From Hymenopus coronatus (lineage: Eukaryota; Arthropoda; Insecta; Mantodea; Hymenopodidae), in the NCBI GenBank assembly GCA_030762935.1, contig CM060884.1, positions 70,681,696 through 70,745,695 of the forward strand: a stretch of 64,000 nt of DNA, given 5' to 3'. The notes beneath the pieces are model-generated. The model was given only the letters and a program-made list of their open reading frames with translations, was not told the origin of the DNA and made no database searches. The position numbers and the translations under genes were made by a program. How positions within the stretch are numbered: position 1 is the first letter of the stretch; every line of letters starts with the position of its first letter. Shown piece after piece: positions 10,790-22,724 of the stretch.

Positions 10790-11512
10790 ATTATTCTTTG
10801 TCCTTACGTGACAAAGAATACCAGGCTTGGTGTTCCTGTCCTCATAAAGGAAAAGGAGTGGAACTATTTTCAGAAGTTACAGCCGCAAACACCTGGCTAA
10901 TTAATAAAAAAGGCTTGAGCACTCCTCAATGGAGGGACATACTGAAAATGGATGCAATGGTAGCTCCAGTTCCCAGTATTCCTGGACGATCTTCAAGCAG
11001 ACACTGCAGTGAGTATGAAACTCTTCCCATGTGCTTGGAGATTGTCCTCAGGGAGAACTGCTGAGACGCAACACCATAAGATCCATCTTGGCAAACGCAC
11101 TGCGTGAAACTGCTCTAGAAGTTTACAAGGAAGTTCGCTACCTAGCTGATAGTGGTAGCAATAGTCGCTTCGACATCATTGCGATGAATAGAAGAACATC
11201 AGAAGCACAAATAATAGATCCAACTATCTGCTTTGAACTGAATAAACACCAACCTCAAGAAGTTCATCTGGAAAAACAGAAAATATACGTGCCCACCATA
11301 TCATATTTTAAAGAACAATACAATCTCAGAAAAATAACAATAGTAGGCCTATTTTTTGGATCTCGAAGAACAATTACAAATATGTTTGGGTGATGGAGGG
11401 CAAAATATAAAATTAACAGATGTGTGGAATAGACAATCACGGAAAACATCATAAAACATTCCGTAGCAATTTTTCGAAATCATTTATATGCTTTGAACAG
11501 AACGTAACATGT
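10790..11512 (+). pseudogene. R2-like non-LTR retrotransposon 3' fragment (endonuclease domain)
   Basis: The first part (10798 to about 11030) reads SLRDKEYQAWC, KGKGVELF, ANTWLINKKGLSTPQWRDIL. After a frameshift near 11031 it continues LGDCPQGELLRRNTIRSI, EVYKEVRYLADSGSNSRFDI and IIDPTICFEL, then EKQKIYVPTISYFKEQYNL. After another shift it ends AIFRNHLYAL near 11500. This order (zinc-knuckle remnant, R/K-x-D, PD...FE...K) is the restriction-like endonuclease region at the C-terminus of R2-clade elements. The reverse transcriptase and 5' part are missing, and no 28S rDNA flanks it. At least two frameshifts make it nonfunctional. Confidence 0.75.
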
Positions 11513-11785
11513 ATTATGGTTTATAAATCAGTTTATTTTTGTGTTTTTTTTTTCTCTTTTACTATAACTTTTATTGTTGCACAACTTTTATAATCTGTTA
11601 CAATTTGTTCTCATAGCTTAATTTTATATAACTATTATAACATATGATAAAGTAGTTTTTGTAATACTCACTTATAACATTTGTTGTTAAAAACCTCTAA
11701 ATGTATATTGTTCTGTGTCACTTGGCAAACTCATTTATGAGTCAGACCAATAAATAAAGTAGAGACATTTTCTTGTGCGTTTTAG
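11513..11785 (+). mobile_element. Likely 3' UTR of the R2-like element
   Basis: AT-rich noncoding DNA after the endonuclease remnant, ending near CAATAAATAAAGTAGAGAC. There is no poly-A tail; the boundary is inferred. Confidence 0.35.
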
Positions 11786-12128
11786 TAATTTCCACTGGTG
11801 TCGTTAGATGTAGCTTAGTGTGTATGTAAATGAATATTTGTAATTTGTTTTATTTCTGGCATCTTTTTAGAATACAAGCGAAGCGAGCATGTACTCGGTT
11901 AGCTCTAGGTTGGTATATGTGCGCGTAAATAAACTGAGTTTTGGGTAATATGGTTTGAGCAATGTCTACTATTTTCATCAAAGCATACGAGAAGCGAGCA
12001 TGCGCTATGTTGGCTCTAGGCTAGTGTGTGTGTGTGTGTGTGTGTAAATACATTTATTTTCGGGTAATTTGTTTCTATTAAAGGTAAGATATACGATGGT
12101 TCCACTACATATACGGACATGCGCGCGG

Positions 12129-12161
<33 letters not shown>

Positions 12162-12622
12162 AAACGGTCTTAAGACTTTTACTGGCGAACCATACTCGAA
12201 AGTGTTGAAAACATTACGTTTATCTGATGTGAAAGTTGCCAGATTGATGAAATTTTGTCTTCTTCTTGGGATCATTGGGGATTTAGCTTCACAGATCCCT
12301 CAGTTACACCTTGTCGTCGTTCCGCAGTAGTGGCCTTCGGCCGCAACTGCTACATTCCTCAACTTATAAAAATATATCCCTCGGCTACGCTTTGCGGCTT
12401 AGGGCCCACCACATTGGGTTACGCTTTGCAGCTTAGGGCCCTAAATGTTATAACAGACCAGTAAGAAACTGCAATGCGGCTCTAATGACGAAATAGCAAA
12501 AGTGCCCACGTATAGAAGTAATGCCGAGTGGTGGAACCATCCTATACTAATAATCTATTAATTTCTACTGATTTCATCAAAGCATGAGAGCGAAGCGAGC
12601 GTGCACTTGGTTAACTCTAGGT

Positions 12623-12659
<37 letters not shown>

Positions 12660-12830
12660 TGTGTGTGTGTAATTAAACTGATTTTGGTGAATTTTCTTTT
12701 AGTAACTTCCACTGCTTTCACTAAGGTATGCAAACTTTAGGTTTAGGTTAATGTGTAAATTAATTTTTTATTATTATTTTTGGTAGTAAATTGTTAGGCA
12801 TTTCCAGTGGTTTCGCCAAATCATACGAGC
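11786..12830. repeat. Irregular GT-rich minisatellite, ~100-150-bp units
   Basis: Units beginning near TTTCATCAAAGCATACGAG, then GAAGCGAGCATG and TTGGTTAGCTCTAGGT, then a GTGTGT run and AAATAAACTGA, recur at about 11860, 11975 and 12570, with degraded units at 11790 and 12790. A separate TIR element (12088-12538) has landed inside. CA/GT dinucleotide runs lie at 12030-12048 and 12628-12671. Confidence 0.65.
12088..12538. mobile_element. ~450-bp TIR element (MITE-like)
   Basis: The left end TACGATGGTTCCACTAC and right end GTGGTGGAACCATCCTA are inverted repeats of about 16 bp with TA on both sides. The interior has a CG/CA repeat run (12118-12165), a small palindrome (GTGGCCTTCGGCCGC), and no long open frame. 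It interrupts the minisatellite. Confidence 0.6.
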
Positions 12831-12839
12831 AACACATGC

Positions 12840-13255
12840 TTAACAGAACAGAAGACTCGCGGAATTCGTGAAAAGAAAAGGTTGGTAGTATAGTTGTAAG
12901 CGTTACAAAATGGAGTATGTTGTTTACATTTTGCGACGAATTTTGTTTATAAGAAAATATCATTAGTGTGGGTGGGACACTGTAACTCAAACCTATCACC
13001 TTTATTACAAGACACACGTTCCATGTGCATTTTATTGCTCAGGTTAGTATTTTCAACATTTTCAATCTGGACGTCCTGCGGAACCTTTACCAATTTATCA
13101 CTATCTGTTGTAAAATCATTAACTGAATATTTGTCATATATTAATTTATTTTATCTGTAGGATAAAATATTGTATTCGGGTCGCGTTTTAAATTGTTCTA
13201 ATCATTGACAAACTCTGTTTATCCACTTGTATAATAAATAACTACTATTTATTTA
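12840..13255 (-). mobile_element. Crypton-like element fragment
   Basis: Minus-strand sequence shares TATTCAGTTAATGATTTTAC, CAACAGATAGT and ATTATACAAGTGGATAA with the copies at 17150 and 50030. It then diverges into a frame containing DKLVKVPQDVQIENVENTNL that ends in a stop. This may represent coding sequence deleted from the other copies. Confidence 0.45.
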
Positions 13256-14383
13256 TGTATAAATGTATTTAAAGAAAATACCGACATGTGCGCAATAGCA
13301 GTAGAGAATTATTGAACATTAACGTTTGCCAACCTCGAACAACAAAATATACAGACGATGCCACCATTAGGCTGAGAAGGGTTAAAAGTGTAAAGAATAC
13401 CTATCTGCTTGTTATCATTAGTATTCTGTATTTCGAAGCACTCATTTACAAGCTATGAAACTCTATAGGTTAAAAATCCCAAACATCATTTGTAACTGTC
13501 AACCTTTAGAAAGCGTTGATCTGAAAAGTTTTGTTTTTAAAAAACAAGGCAGTAGTTATTCCACAAACATCTGTATTCATGCTCTTTGGCGAATTCATTT
13601 CCCCGAGACATGGCCACCCTAGAATACTAAGTTTCCATAGAAACCTCTTTATCTATCTTTGTTCATGCATCTTAAAATAGAAGTTGGTGTATTCTAGTTC
13701 TTTGGATAAATGCAGAGTAATCTGGTTCTCTTGAAGGCCTGTCGCGGTCCCTGGCGGTACAACCGTTCATTTACTACTTCACATTTAACAGATCCCATCA
13801 ACCCAAAAGTAATCTGCTTCTCGACACGTCAGAGGTTTAATGACGCCCACATTCTTTTTAATTCTATTGCTCACATCTCAATCAAGCTTCTACCTTGAAT
13901 CAGAGACGTTAAAGAAGAAAAGTAAAACATGTGTGACGGTAACCTCCCACCATATTTGCTCCCAATTTACATACTCTAATAATATTGAGGTAAGCTAGGT
14001 TTAGAAGCAGAAAAGCAGTTACGTAATTCATTGACCACATTTACGCTCAGTTGAAAGTCAAAATTGATGGATGATTGAGGCAGCTTTGATTAGTAATCAT
14101 ATATTTACTTGCAGAAGAACCAATCAGTATTTGTTTGGAGATAATTATTCTATCAGATTTGATCAGAAAAATGTTTGCTGGTTAGTGGCTTGATCGCTAA
14201 CCAAGAGCGTCACACTGAACATTTTTAGAATATCAAACAAAGATTCGCAGTCGCCTTACGCTCCCCCTATTTTTTGGACTGACACCCCTTAGGACTTGCA
14301 AGCGGATACCTTGGGTACCATAACCCTATCGGGGACAACCTCAAAATCGAGAACCTAGAACGAGTGGCCCGTAGACAGGCATC
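13256..14383. other. Unassigned sequence
   Basis: About 1.1 kb without HINE blocks, SINE heads or a convincing exon. The longest plus frame (13710-13898) has no recognisable motif and no flanking splice logic. Confidence 0.35.
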
Positions 14384-14424
14384 GTCCGGACCAACCACGC
14401 TAAAGGACGTTAAGCTACTAAAAA
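14384..14424 (+). mobile_element. SINE type C tail fragment
   Basis: Matches the 3' tail CTAAAGGACGTTAAGCTACT of the SINE at 26697-26935, followed by an AAATAA-rich tract. Confidence 0.5.
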
Positions 14425-14439
14425 TAATAAATAAATAAC

Positions 14440-15091
14440 CAAATAAATAATAAAAAAAATCTTTTAAAAAATCTTGGTTGATATATGATTGAAATTGGTT
14501 TCTCCGCAGGGTAAGAGGTTTACAAATTCCTGTATGAGAAAAAATTTAAGTATTTTAAAACTGAAAGCAATAACAAGCATTATTTCGGAAATGGCCAATT
14601 CCACGAAAAAAAAAATTATATGACAAATTGTATATTTTTATGCGATCTACAGTCTTGTTTTGCAGCAAATTGTCTGACTCTTTGTTTACCAGCTAAGAAA
14701 AATTCAGCAAAATTCATTAAGGACAAAGAAGTTTCCGGCTATTCCATAAAATTCAAGATATAGATTTTATTTTTCATGTAAATATTTTAACAAACAATAT
14801 TTGAATCAAAATGGTTCGAGCCATTTTTGAGAAAATTAAAATTTTCGATTTTTTTTCCATGTGTTCGGGGATGGGAGATTTTTCTCAAAATCTTCCTGTC
14901 GCATCTCTGGAAGATTGTAAACTTAACTTCTAATTTTAGTATTTTACTGGTGTTTCTTTTTTGTGTTAGTGTTCTCAGGCATACACGGGCCGTTTTCTAA
15001 AAATGATTTTTTGGATACAAGGGACCCTAAAGTGTGTATTTCCGGTGAAATCTCGAATAACATTTTTGGGTGGTATACAATACATTCTTCA
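14440..15091 (+). mobile_element. HINE-like element, old, both ends lost
   Basis: Diverged core blocks run in plus order from about 14500 to GGTGGTATACAATACATTC. The hairpin is cut off by the foldback element at 15092. Confidence 0.6.
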
Positions 15092-15556
15092 AGGGCTATC
15101 CAAAAGTGACGGGCGATTTGGTATAACTAAGTAATAACGAAACATATCTACAAAAAAGTTCTATTTCTCAACGTAATGGTCGTTGCTGTCACATCGCACC
15201 AGTTTTTCAACACACTCTTCCACCGCTAAACATCTGAGCCAAGATGTCACTGCCATTTTCTCTTTGTCAAGATTCGTTCATTGCACTATCACCATATACT
15301 TGCGTTATTTACCTATACAATTCAATTGCCTGAATATTTTGTACATTAAAAAAAGCGAATAAGTTTTTTGGCGATAGAAAAGTAGAACATCAGCATTGAA
15401 AAACTGGTATCACGTGACAATACATGTCTTGATAGAATCGAGATTATATTGAACAAATAGAGTAAGGTGCTGCAACTTTGTAAATAAAGTTTTGTGTTGA
15501 AGTCTTTCGTTATCATTTAGTTCTGCCAAATCGTCCTGTCACTTTCTGCATGGTCT
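15092..15556. mobile_element. Mariner-type foldback element 1
   Basis: The left end has AAGTGACGGGCGATTTGG and the right end, inverted, AAAGTGACAGGACGATTTGG. Inverted similarity continues inward (ACTCTATTTCTCAAC, CACCAGTTTTTCAA) for over 100 bp. It is related to 34233-34825 and 49312-49940. No intact transposase. Confidence 0.65.
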
Positions 15557-16329
15557 CATATACGCGCTAAAGAAGTAAACATTAATAAAGAAATGTGTAA
15601 ATTTGGGAAGTTACATATTTCTCTGTTTCCTTAAAATTCGTGCAAATAAAGAAATTAAAATAATTGTATAGCACAGAGTTTAAACTTATTAGTACCTGTA
15701 CCAAAACTTGTCTAAATTTAGCGTCCAGTTTATATGTAACCTGCTTGAGACTGTCCCTAAAATTTGACTATTTATAATCTTGTTACTCCGCATGTTAGCA
15801 CTAGAGTAATTGTCCAGGAAAAGAGGGGCAGTGACTGTTTGCTGGAGGGCTTAAAGGCAAATGTTGCCACACGAAATCAGCGCTTGTTGACTTTAAATTT
15901 AACATCTGTAAACGATATGTGAAGTATAACTAACTCTGCCTGGCCAACAGCAGTTAGCACTGCTACCGACCATGACGTCATGTGCTTGAGGCAATTTGTG
16001 CTAATTATTAGAGGTGCATTGTCGTCCAGAGACATTTATAGACTTTTCGCAAATATTCCGAGAAAGTATTACGTCATTATGTGAGACAATTAATTAAAAA
16101 ACAATAGAATATTATTTAACTGGATGAAAAAATTGAGTTTTTTAACTGGTGGGTCTAGTTTGATCACGACTTCAGGGAGTTAATAAAGCTACTTTTGTTG
16201 AATACAATACTTTATCTACCTTTATTTATGGAAACATGATTTTAATCCAGAAAATAATTATTAAATCATATTAAATCTTATATCAGTGAACAATTTTATT
16301 TTTATTTATTTATTTTATTTATTTATTTA
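15557..16329. other. Unassigned sequence
   Basis: AT-rich DNA without repeats I recognise. A perfect cAMP-response palindrome TGACGTCA occurs at about 15973 but nothing else suggests a promoter. Confidence 0.35.
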
Positions 16330-16576
16330 TTTTTTTTTTGTAGCCTAACGTCCTTTAACCTGGTTGGTCATATCGGACGATGAATGAAGTTGGTGAAATG
16401 ATACTCAAATAGTCTCGTGGTCCATGGAGCTTAAAGTTACTCGACATTAGTCCTCTCAGGATAAGGGAAAACCCCGAGAAAAACCTTATCCGTGTAACTC
16501 GCCCTAAGCGAGATTAGAACTCGCGACCTTTTAAATGTGAAGCAGACACGCTACCACCACACTACCCAGGCGGGCT
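16330..16576 (-). mobile_element. tRNA-derived SINE, type C
   Basis: On the minus strand: GCCCGCCTGGGTAGTGTGGT, box A-like TGGTAGCGTGTCTGC, box B-like GTTCTAATCTCGCTTAGGG, then GTTTTTCTCGGGGTTTTCCC and the tail TTAAAGGACGTTAGGC. The adjacent (TTTA)n tract at 16300-16335 is its A-rich end read on the plus strand. Confidence 0.75.
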
Positions 16577-16679
16577 CCAATTTTAATTGTATTACTATTT
16601 ATGTCCTGAACTTGATTGTTATGGTAACCATTGTAGTTAATTGAAATCAATAAATCGCCATTTTCGATAAAAATGGATG

Positions 16680-16874
16680 TTAAAATTATGGATGATTTTT
16701 TTTTCAAATTATGCAGCTGTTTTTGGTGGTCCTATTGAAAGTGATACTATTGATACGCGTAACCAGATTTATGAAGAAGTTGGCGTTAGCAGTGTAACAA
16801 GTGACAGTTCATGTGATAATATGGCTCCTCAAGTCAATGTTAAAAACTGTACATTGAACTCGTACTTAACCTAA
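16680..16874 (+). pseudogene. Short exon-like frame, probably transposon-derived
   Basis: After a T-rich tract ending ATTATGCAG the frame VFGGPIESDTIDTRNQIYEE continues for about 50 codons to TAA, ending NVKNCTLNSYLT. The upstream MDVKIMD and the terminal NCTxNxY pattern resemble ends of tyrosine-recombinase element proteins. The Crypton-like copy 2 starts about 280 bp downstream, so it may be the C-terminal exon of a related element. This is inference. Confidence 0.35.
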
Positions 16875-17149
16875 AAGCTATAATTTGTTTTCATGCTTGA
16901 TTAGTTGGCAATAATCAGTAGAAGAATGTCTTCTTTTTCTTCTTCTTCTTTTTTTTTTTAAGGCCTTCTCTCGTACTCAAGGGAAACAGTATACTAAACA
17001 TTTGGAAAGGCAACTGTTTATTTCTTAAGAATCATGACGTAATTTATGAAATGCTTTGTAATACGTTGCTATGTGAAAATACATATCGAAATAAACAAAA
17101 TCTTTTGTAATGGAGAAGTATCAATTAACAGCCTGCTTTTAAAACGGAA

Positions 17150-17700
17150 GTAGATAATAGCTGTGTATTATACAAGTGGATAATAGAGGGTTGTCCACTT
17201 GTATAATACATTATTTTATCCAACAGATACGATAAATTAATATATGACGAATATTCAGTTAATGATTTTACAACAGATAGTAATAAATTAAATAAGGAAT
17301 AAGGGATTGAATTGCGGCGTTCTTATAGTTATAAAATATGGTAGGCTATGTATGAATACTAATTTTGTTTTTATTGCTGCTAGTTTCAAATTGATTAAGT
17401 TTACGATGGACGTTGAGAACGTTAATATATCGGTTCCAAATGATATATTAAATGAAGCAAAAGAAGCAGTTGAGGCTTTATTATACGAAAAAGAGTTAAA
17501 AGGTTATAGAAAATTTGTAGTTATCAACCATTTGTTTACTTTATGTCACTCGTTACCGGAGCAACGAGTGAATTTTGTTTACTTTATCCCACCCGTTGCG
17601 CTAATAACTATCACTTCGATTTAAAGTCCAAGTTTTCTTATGTCGTTTCTGCATAGCAACGGTGTCTATTACAAGTATCTGTAGGATAAAAGTACATTTC
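17150..17700 (+). mobile_element. Crypton-like element copy 2
   Basis: It carries the TACAAGTGGATAATAGAGGG end, the coding start ([19 protein letters not shown]) and a single 43-bp unit near 17550-17592. It ends CTATTACAAGTATCTGTAGG. Relative to copy 1, about 180 bp of the recombinase exon after GCTTTATTA is deleted. Confidence 0.65.
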
Positions 17701-17702
17701 GT

Positions 17703-17745
17703 CCGATATGACCAAGCAGGTTAAAGGACGTTAAGCTACAAAAAG
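17703..17745 (+). mobile_element. SINE type C tail fragment
   Basis: CGTCCGATATGACCAAGCAG and TTAAAGGACGTTAAGCTAC match the tail at 26890-26930. Confidence 0.6.
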
Positions 17746-17998
17746 TACATTATAAAGGACTTGTATCATTATTTTGCGCGATAATTAAGATATACTTAAG
17801 TTTACCATGCGACGAATGTTTGCGTCGACCATTTTCTGCTTGAGCAATATGCTATAATTAAATTAGCTCAGGGCTGTCCAACTTTGAAATTTGTTCATTT
17901 GAAATACTAAGCTAGAACAGATGGTGCCAGAATGTAATTGGTCAACTTATAAACAATATTTAACTGTGATAGTCCTTAGTTGTTCAAATGACACTAGT

Positions 17999-18610
17999 TT
18001 TACTTTCTCTACACGTACTATGTACATAGTGTATAGAGAAGGTATTGTATTGCACCCAAAAATTCGATACCGAGATTTCACCGGAAATAGATGTTTTGGG
18101 TCCCCTGAAGCAAAAAAGAGCATTTTTGGAAAAAGGTCCGTGTTTGTGTGTGTGTGTGTGCCTTTGGACAGCATAGCTCAAAAACGAAAATATCGTTAAA
18201 TACCAAACTTGGTATTTAAGTTTCGTATATTCCAAGGATGCAACACAAAGATTTTCAAGATAATCTACCCACCCCCAACTACCCTTTACATGGAACTGTT
18301 TTCGAAAATGTTGATTTTCTCAAAAATGGCTAACGATTTTGATTTAAATATCGTATATTAAGGATATTTACTTGACAAATAAAATTTATATCTTGAATCT
18401 TTTGGAATTAGTCTCTGAAGACTACTTTATTTTGGATGAATTTTACGGAATTTTGGAAAATGCAGAACTCGTTAAAACACACAATTTATGTTATATACAT
18501 TTTTTCGTAGAGTCGATCGTTTTTTGAGATATTCCTTGTTGTTGGTTTCAGCTTGAAAAACGTGTACTTGTCTTATAGTGGAATTCGTCAACTCTTGTCC
18601 ATATCACCAT
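17999..18610 (-). mobile_element. HINE-like element, 5' part missing
   Basis: A strong hairpin start TACTTTCTCTACACGTACTA and a TGTGTGTGTGTG tract at 18145. It ends at the TTGTCCATAT block without the terminal palindrome. Confidence 0.78.
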
Positions 18611-19430
18611 TTTCTGGCTACACTGCTAGGATATTAAAGGTATATCAACAGCTTACTCAATAATTTATTTATTATTTTCTCTATAATTTTATACAGATTA
18701 CATTTTCAATATATTACATTAATTTCTTACACACAGATATTAACGTTTATATACACAAAACATATAGTTTAATTCCATAACTTTACATAACACTTAAAAT
18801 AATACGAAACGAATACTGTCTATCTTATACAATCATTTAGAACTGGAAAAAAGTTGATAAATTTAATACTTCATAACTAAAATTAAAATCACAGCTTCAT
18901 ATTGTGTTCCATATAGTTATTCAGCACATATAAGCTCTTCACTTTGTGGAGGTATAGTGCGAACAGACATCTTAAACTTTTTCAGTGCTTAAAAATAAAC
19001 GAGAATAAATATTAGTATTCAAATTAGAAGTTTAAGTCTATGCACGTGCAAGCAGTTTGTTTCATTCATTAGACACTATAGCTCAAAAAATCAGAAATAA
19101 TAGCATTTCTATTTTGCCACACATGTGATATTAAGTTTATGTTAAAATTACTTACTCAAATCGGAAACTTCACTCCTTTGTTTTGTATTTAAGATTGCGA
19201 TGTTTAAATGTTTTAGGAGATAGAAAATTAAACACTGCATATTCCGTCTCTCTTTGAAACTAAAGCGTTTATGTTATCTATAATATTCAGTTAAAGAATA
19301 CTTTTTAGACGGTTGATGCTAAAAGTAGGTCTTTACCAGATGCCAGTAATGTTAAAAGTAGAACATTCTGTCACCCAGAGTTATAAAATCATAACGCTCC
19401 AATTGCGACCAAGGCTATGACTCTGAAAGC
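18611..19430. other. Unassigned AT-rich sequence
   Basis: Very AT-rich with poly-A-signal-like hexamers on both strands. No exon, repeat head or family block is visible. Confidence 0.35.
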
Positions 19431-19645
19431 TCGCATAGATCCATAAAATGGCGGATGAACATGGAATCTGCTCAACGAGACGAAATTATGCAAGCAGTGG
19501 AGAGAGCAAAATTACAACCGCTACATTACCTCCGTTGTATAGAATGTTTTCGTTTTGTACGAGTAAGTCATCATGTTGTCAGCACTGATGCTAAGCAAGG
19601 CAACAACTGAATATCGCAGACCATTAAGCATGAACTCCATGAAAT
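19431..19645 (+). repeat. Repeat carrying a conserved 36-codon start (copy 1)
   Basis: The plus strand has CCATAAAATGGCGGATGAAC, then a frame starting MNMESAQRDEIMQAVERAKL that runs to FRFVR and is followed by GTAAGTC, a good donor. The two copies at 44897-45375 keep the same frame with mainly amino-acid substitutions. It looks like a first exon duplicated with a repeat. No function is recognised. Confidence 0.5.
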
Positions 19646-20054
19646 AGGTAAAACAATTTATTTATAATTATAATATGTCTATATATATATTGAGAAAGTC
19701 TAAAAAAATAGTGTATGACAGACGTGTTAAATTCGTAGCATTACTGTACTCGGTCTACGGCCTCGTGTAGCAAGCTTCCCACTCACAATATAAAACACCA
19801 TTTTTATTACTGGTATAATAAAAAACTAATATTTTAATGAAATACTTTTCAAAATTTTCTAATTGCAATGTTTAAAGGAACTTGACCATGCCTATTAACC
19901 GTAAAGGAACTTTTGAAATTCGAAAATTAACGCAAGCATCTTTGAATATCCACAACTTTCTTCTGTTTGCTTTAGCGCTTTTACTATGTACTCAGAACGC
20001 AGGACAATAGTGTAAATAACTTTTAATAAAGCTATCTTAAGATATTAATTTTAT
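19646..20054. other. Unassigned sequence
   Basis: AT-rich. The block ACTGTACTCGGTCTACGGCC near 19745 recurs inverted near 44760, so part of it belongs to the same repeat as the neighbouring 36-codon frame. Confidence 0.35.
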
Positions 20055-20833
20055 TATTTTCCTCTACACGCACTATGTGTATAGAGAAGGTATTCTATTG
20101 CACCCAAAACTTCAATACCGAGATTTCACAGGAAATATATGTTTTGAGACACCCTGAATTAAAAAAAAAGCATTTTTAGAAAAATGTCCATGTAGTGTGC
20201 GTTGTGTGTCGTTAAATACCAAACTTGGCATTTGATCAGTATCTTCCAAAGACGTAACACGAAGATTTAAAAAAATATCCCCAACCCTCAACTACCCTTA
20301 GATGGAAAAATTATCGGAAATTTTGATTTTCTTAAAAATGGCTAACGATTTTGATTAAAATGTTCGTATATTTAAAACATTTAGATGGCAAATAAAATGT
20401 ATATCTTGAATTTTCTGGGAAAAGCTTTTGAAGTCGTCTTTATTCTGGATGAATTTTGGTAATGTTTTCATAACTGGTAAACCGTAAGAGCTACAAAAAA
20501 ACTTACTTAACAAAAATTGTACAGCTCGTTAAAACTCACAATTTATGTTACATACCTTTTTTTGCGCAGCTGACCGTTTTTTAAATATCCCTTGTTACTG
20601 CTTTAAGTTTTAAAATACTCGAACTTTTCTCATTTGGACATTTGTCAACTCCTGGCCATACAAACAAAAGAAATTCAATCACATAACAACCAACTTTAAA
20701 AGATTTGACTATCTGTATAGCCTAGAGTACTCCCTTCTACTTACAAGGAAGCAAGCAATAAGAATGAACTTTTTAACAATGATTTGTTATTGAGATGTAG
20801 AGAAAGTCATGTGAACGAAACACATCAGATTTT
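20055..20833 (-). mobile_element. HINE-like element, near full length
   Basis: A shortened hairpin (CCTCTACACGCACTATGTG), core blocks in order, and end GAAAGTCATGTGAACG. The CA tract is nearly absent. Confidence 0.75.
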
Positions 20834-21377
20834 TTTGAAGGCGTTTCTATTAATACAATCGTAAATTTTAACAACTATAAGGTTTACAATGCTTTTCAAT
20901 TCATAATCATTTGTAGATTAAACAAAATTTAGCTTCATTTTCAGTATATTGATCTAAAATGTTTAATATACTTCCAAATAGTTTTAAGATTTCAAGTATA
21001 GATATTTTAATAGAAGACAAACATATGTATGAGTTTTAGGCTACCAATTTTGTCATTTGTTCGCCTAACACCCATGTCTTAACGTTGCTTTACATTATAA
21101 ATTAAACATATTGCAATAGTTTATTTAGTGGTTGCCTCCAAATGCAGAATTATGTTTTCAATGGAAATTGTTGCTCTGAGAACATAGCCTATACACTATA
21201 GCAGAGTTTCTCAGTGTATGCGCCGGTCTCTCTCCGTTCATATGCTTGTCTCGCTCGCTCCGCCTGTGTTCCGCTTCCTCGCGGAAATGCCCTAGGCAAG
21301 CCGAGTCGAACGGATGCAAAAACAACCTGTGCACCTTGGTTTGCACTCGTGAAATTTTACACGATTCATGTAATTTT
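20834..21377. other. Unassigned sequence, possible hAT-type end
   Basis: Mostly featureless. The segment GCAGAGTTTCTCAGTGTATG at 21199 followed by a CTCGC-rich stretch resembles hAT-family termini, but no partner end was found. Confidence 0.3.
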
Positions 21378-21606
21378 TACTTTCTCCACTTCGTACACAA
21401 TACACAGTTGGAGAAGGTATTTTATTCTAAGCAAAAATTCGATGGGGAGATTTAACTGCAAGTGCACGTTTTAGGCTCCCCTGTATAAAACGCGCTTTTA
21501 GAAAAAAGGCCCTTGTTTGTGTATTTTTGTGGATGTTTGTAAACAGATAATTCAAAATGAAAAGTCAGTTAAATACCAAACTTATATTTTAATTTTAGTA
21601 TTTTCC
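21378..21606 (-). mobile_element. HINE-like 3' fragment
   Basis: Decayed hairpin (TACTTTCTCCACTTCG), ATTCGATGGGGAGATTTAAC block and AATACCAAACTTATA. Truncated where the SINE begins. Confidence 0.65.
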
Positions 21607-21880
21607 TAGGATAGCCGGCGCCGTGACCGAGTGGGTAGGCCACTCGCCTCCTACCCAGGCGGTCCTGGTTCGATCCCAAGCGCGAGAAAGTGGATGATAT
21701 GAAATGCAACCGAAATTTAGGATAGGAAAAATGATGATGATTGATGGAATGAGTGGCGGGAGAAACAAAGGACCCGAAGAAAATTCGCCCACACGCCACT
21801 TTGTCCACCACAAATCCCACATGCGGGCGCCACCTAGGAGGGAGGCGAGAGGTCTAACCACTCAGCCACGGCACCGCTCT
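21607..21880. mobile_element. Type A SINE with two inverted tRNA-like heads
   Basis: The left head (plus) has GTGACCGAGTGGGTAGGCC and GGTTCGATCCC. The right head is inverted, reading GGTGCCGTGGCTGAGTGGTT on the minus strand, followed inward by the type A body (GTGGTGGACAAAGTGGCG). It is an inverted partial dimer able to fold on itself. Confidence 0.65.
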
Positions 21881-22036
21881 TGAAAAGTTTCATACTTTAT
21901 TTATTTCATCGTACGTTTCTGTGTCTCATTACTACTCTTTGTATTGAACGCCGGGCTTGTTAGGCAACTTCTCCACCACGCGTGCATTACTTTGCATCCT
22001 TAGCTCTGACACGTGCCTCAAAAAATTAAATAAACG

Positions 22037-22589
22037 TCTGATGTGTTCCATTCATAGACATTCTCTATTTCTCTACAATAAATTATTGTTAGAAAGCTTC
22101 TTCTTTTGTTTACTTAATGCAAATCCAGAAAAAAAATATCAGAAATGGTCTTATTACTATTTTCTTGTAAGTATACGGGAAATAAGGGAATACACTAGGC
22201 TAAAGCGATAGTCAAATCTTTAAAAAGCTGGTTGCTATGTGATTAAAGTACCTTTATTTGTATGAACAAGAGTTCACAAATTCCCGTATGAGATAAGTAT
22301 AAATATTTTAAAGCTGAAACTAATAACAATGAATATCTCAAAAATGATCAACTCCACGAAAAAAATTATACTCTACGTGTTTTGTGTGGCTATTCTTTGT
22401 CTATCTCTTACGGTTTACCAGTTATGCAAAACTTTGGAGGATGTTAAACTTATATACCAAGTTTGGTGCTTTACCGACTTTTTGTTTTTGAGTTATCATG
22501 TTCACAGACACACGGACACAAATCTCGGTATCGACTTTTTTTGGTGAAATGCAATAGGTTCCGTATATAGTACGTGTAGACAAAGTAAA
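22037..22589 (+). mobile_element. HINE-like element with large internal deletion
   Basis: It starts TCTGATGTGTTCCATTCATA and ends GTACGTGTAGACAAAGTA. About 300 bp around the ATATTAAAGATATTTA block is missing. Confidence 0.75.
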
Positions 22590-22724
22590 ATAGGACGCCA
22601 TGAAAAACACTCAGTGTTATTGTGACCCTAGGCATTCACGTGCAAGTTTTGGGGGGAGTAAGACCTCCATACGGGGAGGGTTAATCGTTAAAAGTCACTA
22701 TCGTACAGATTATGTATACAGCGT

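Noticed and set aside
15966..15985. Perfect TGACGTCA palindrome as a promoter element
   Set aside because: A single 8-bp match in 64 kb is expected by chance and no gene start lies nearby.
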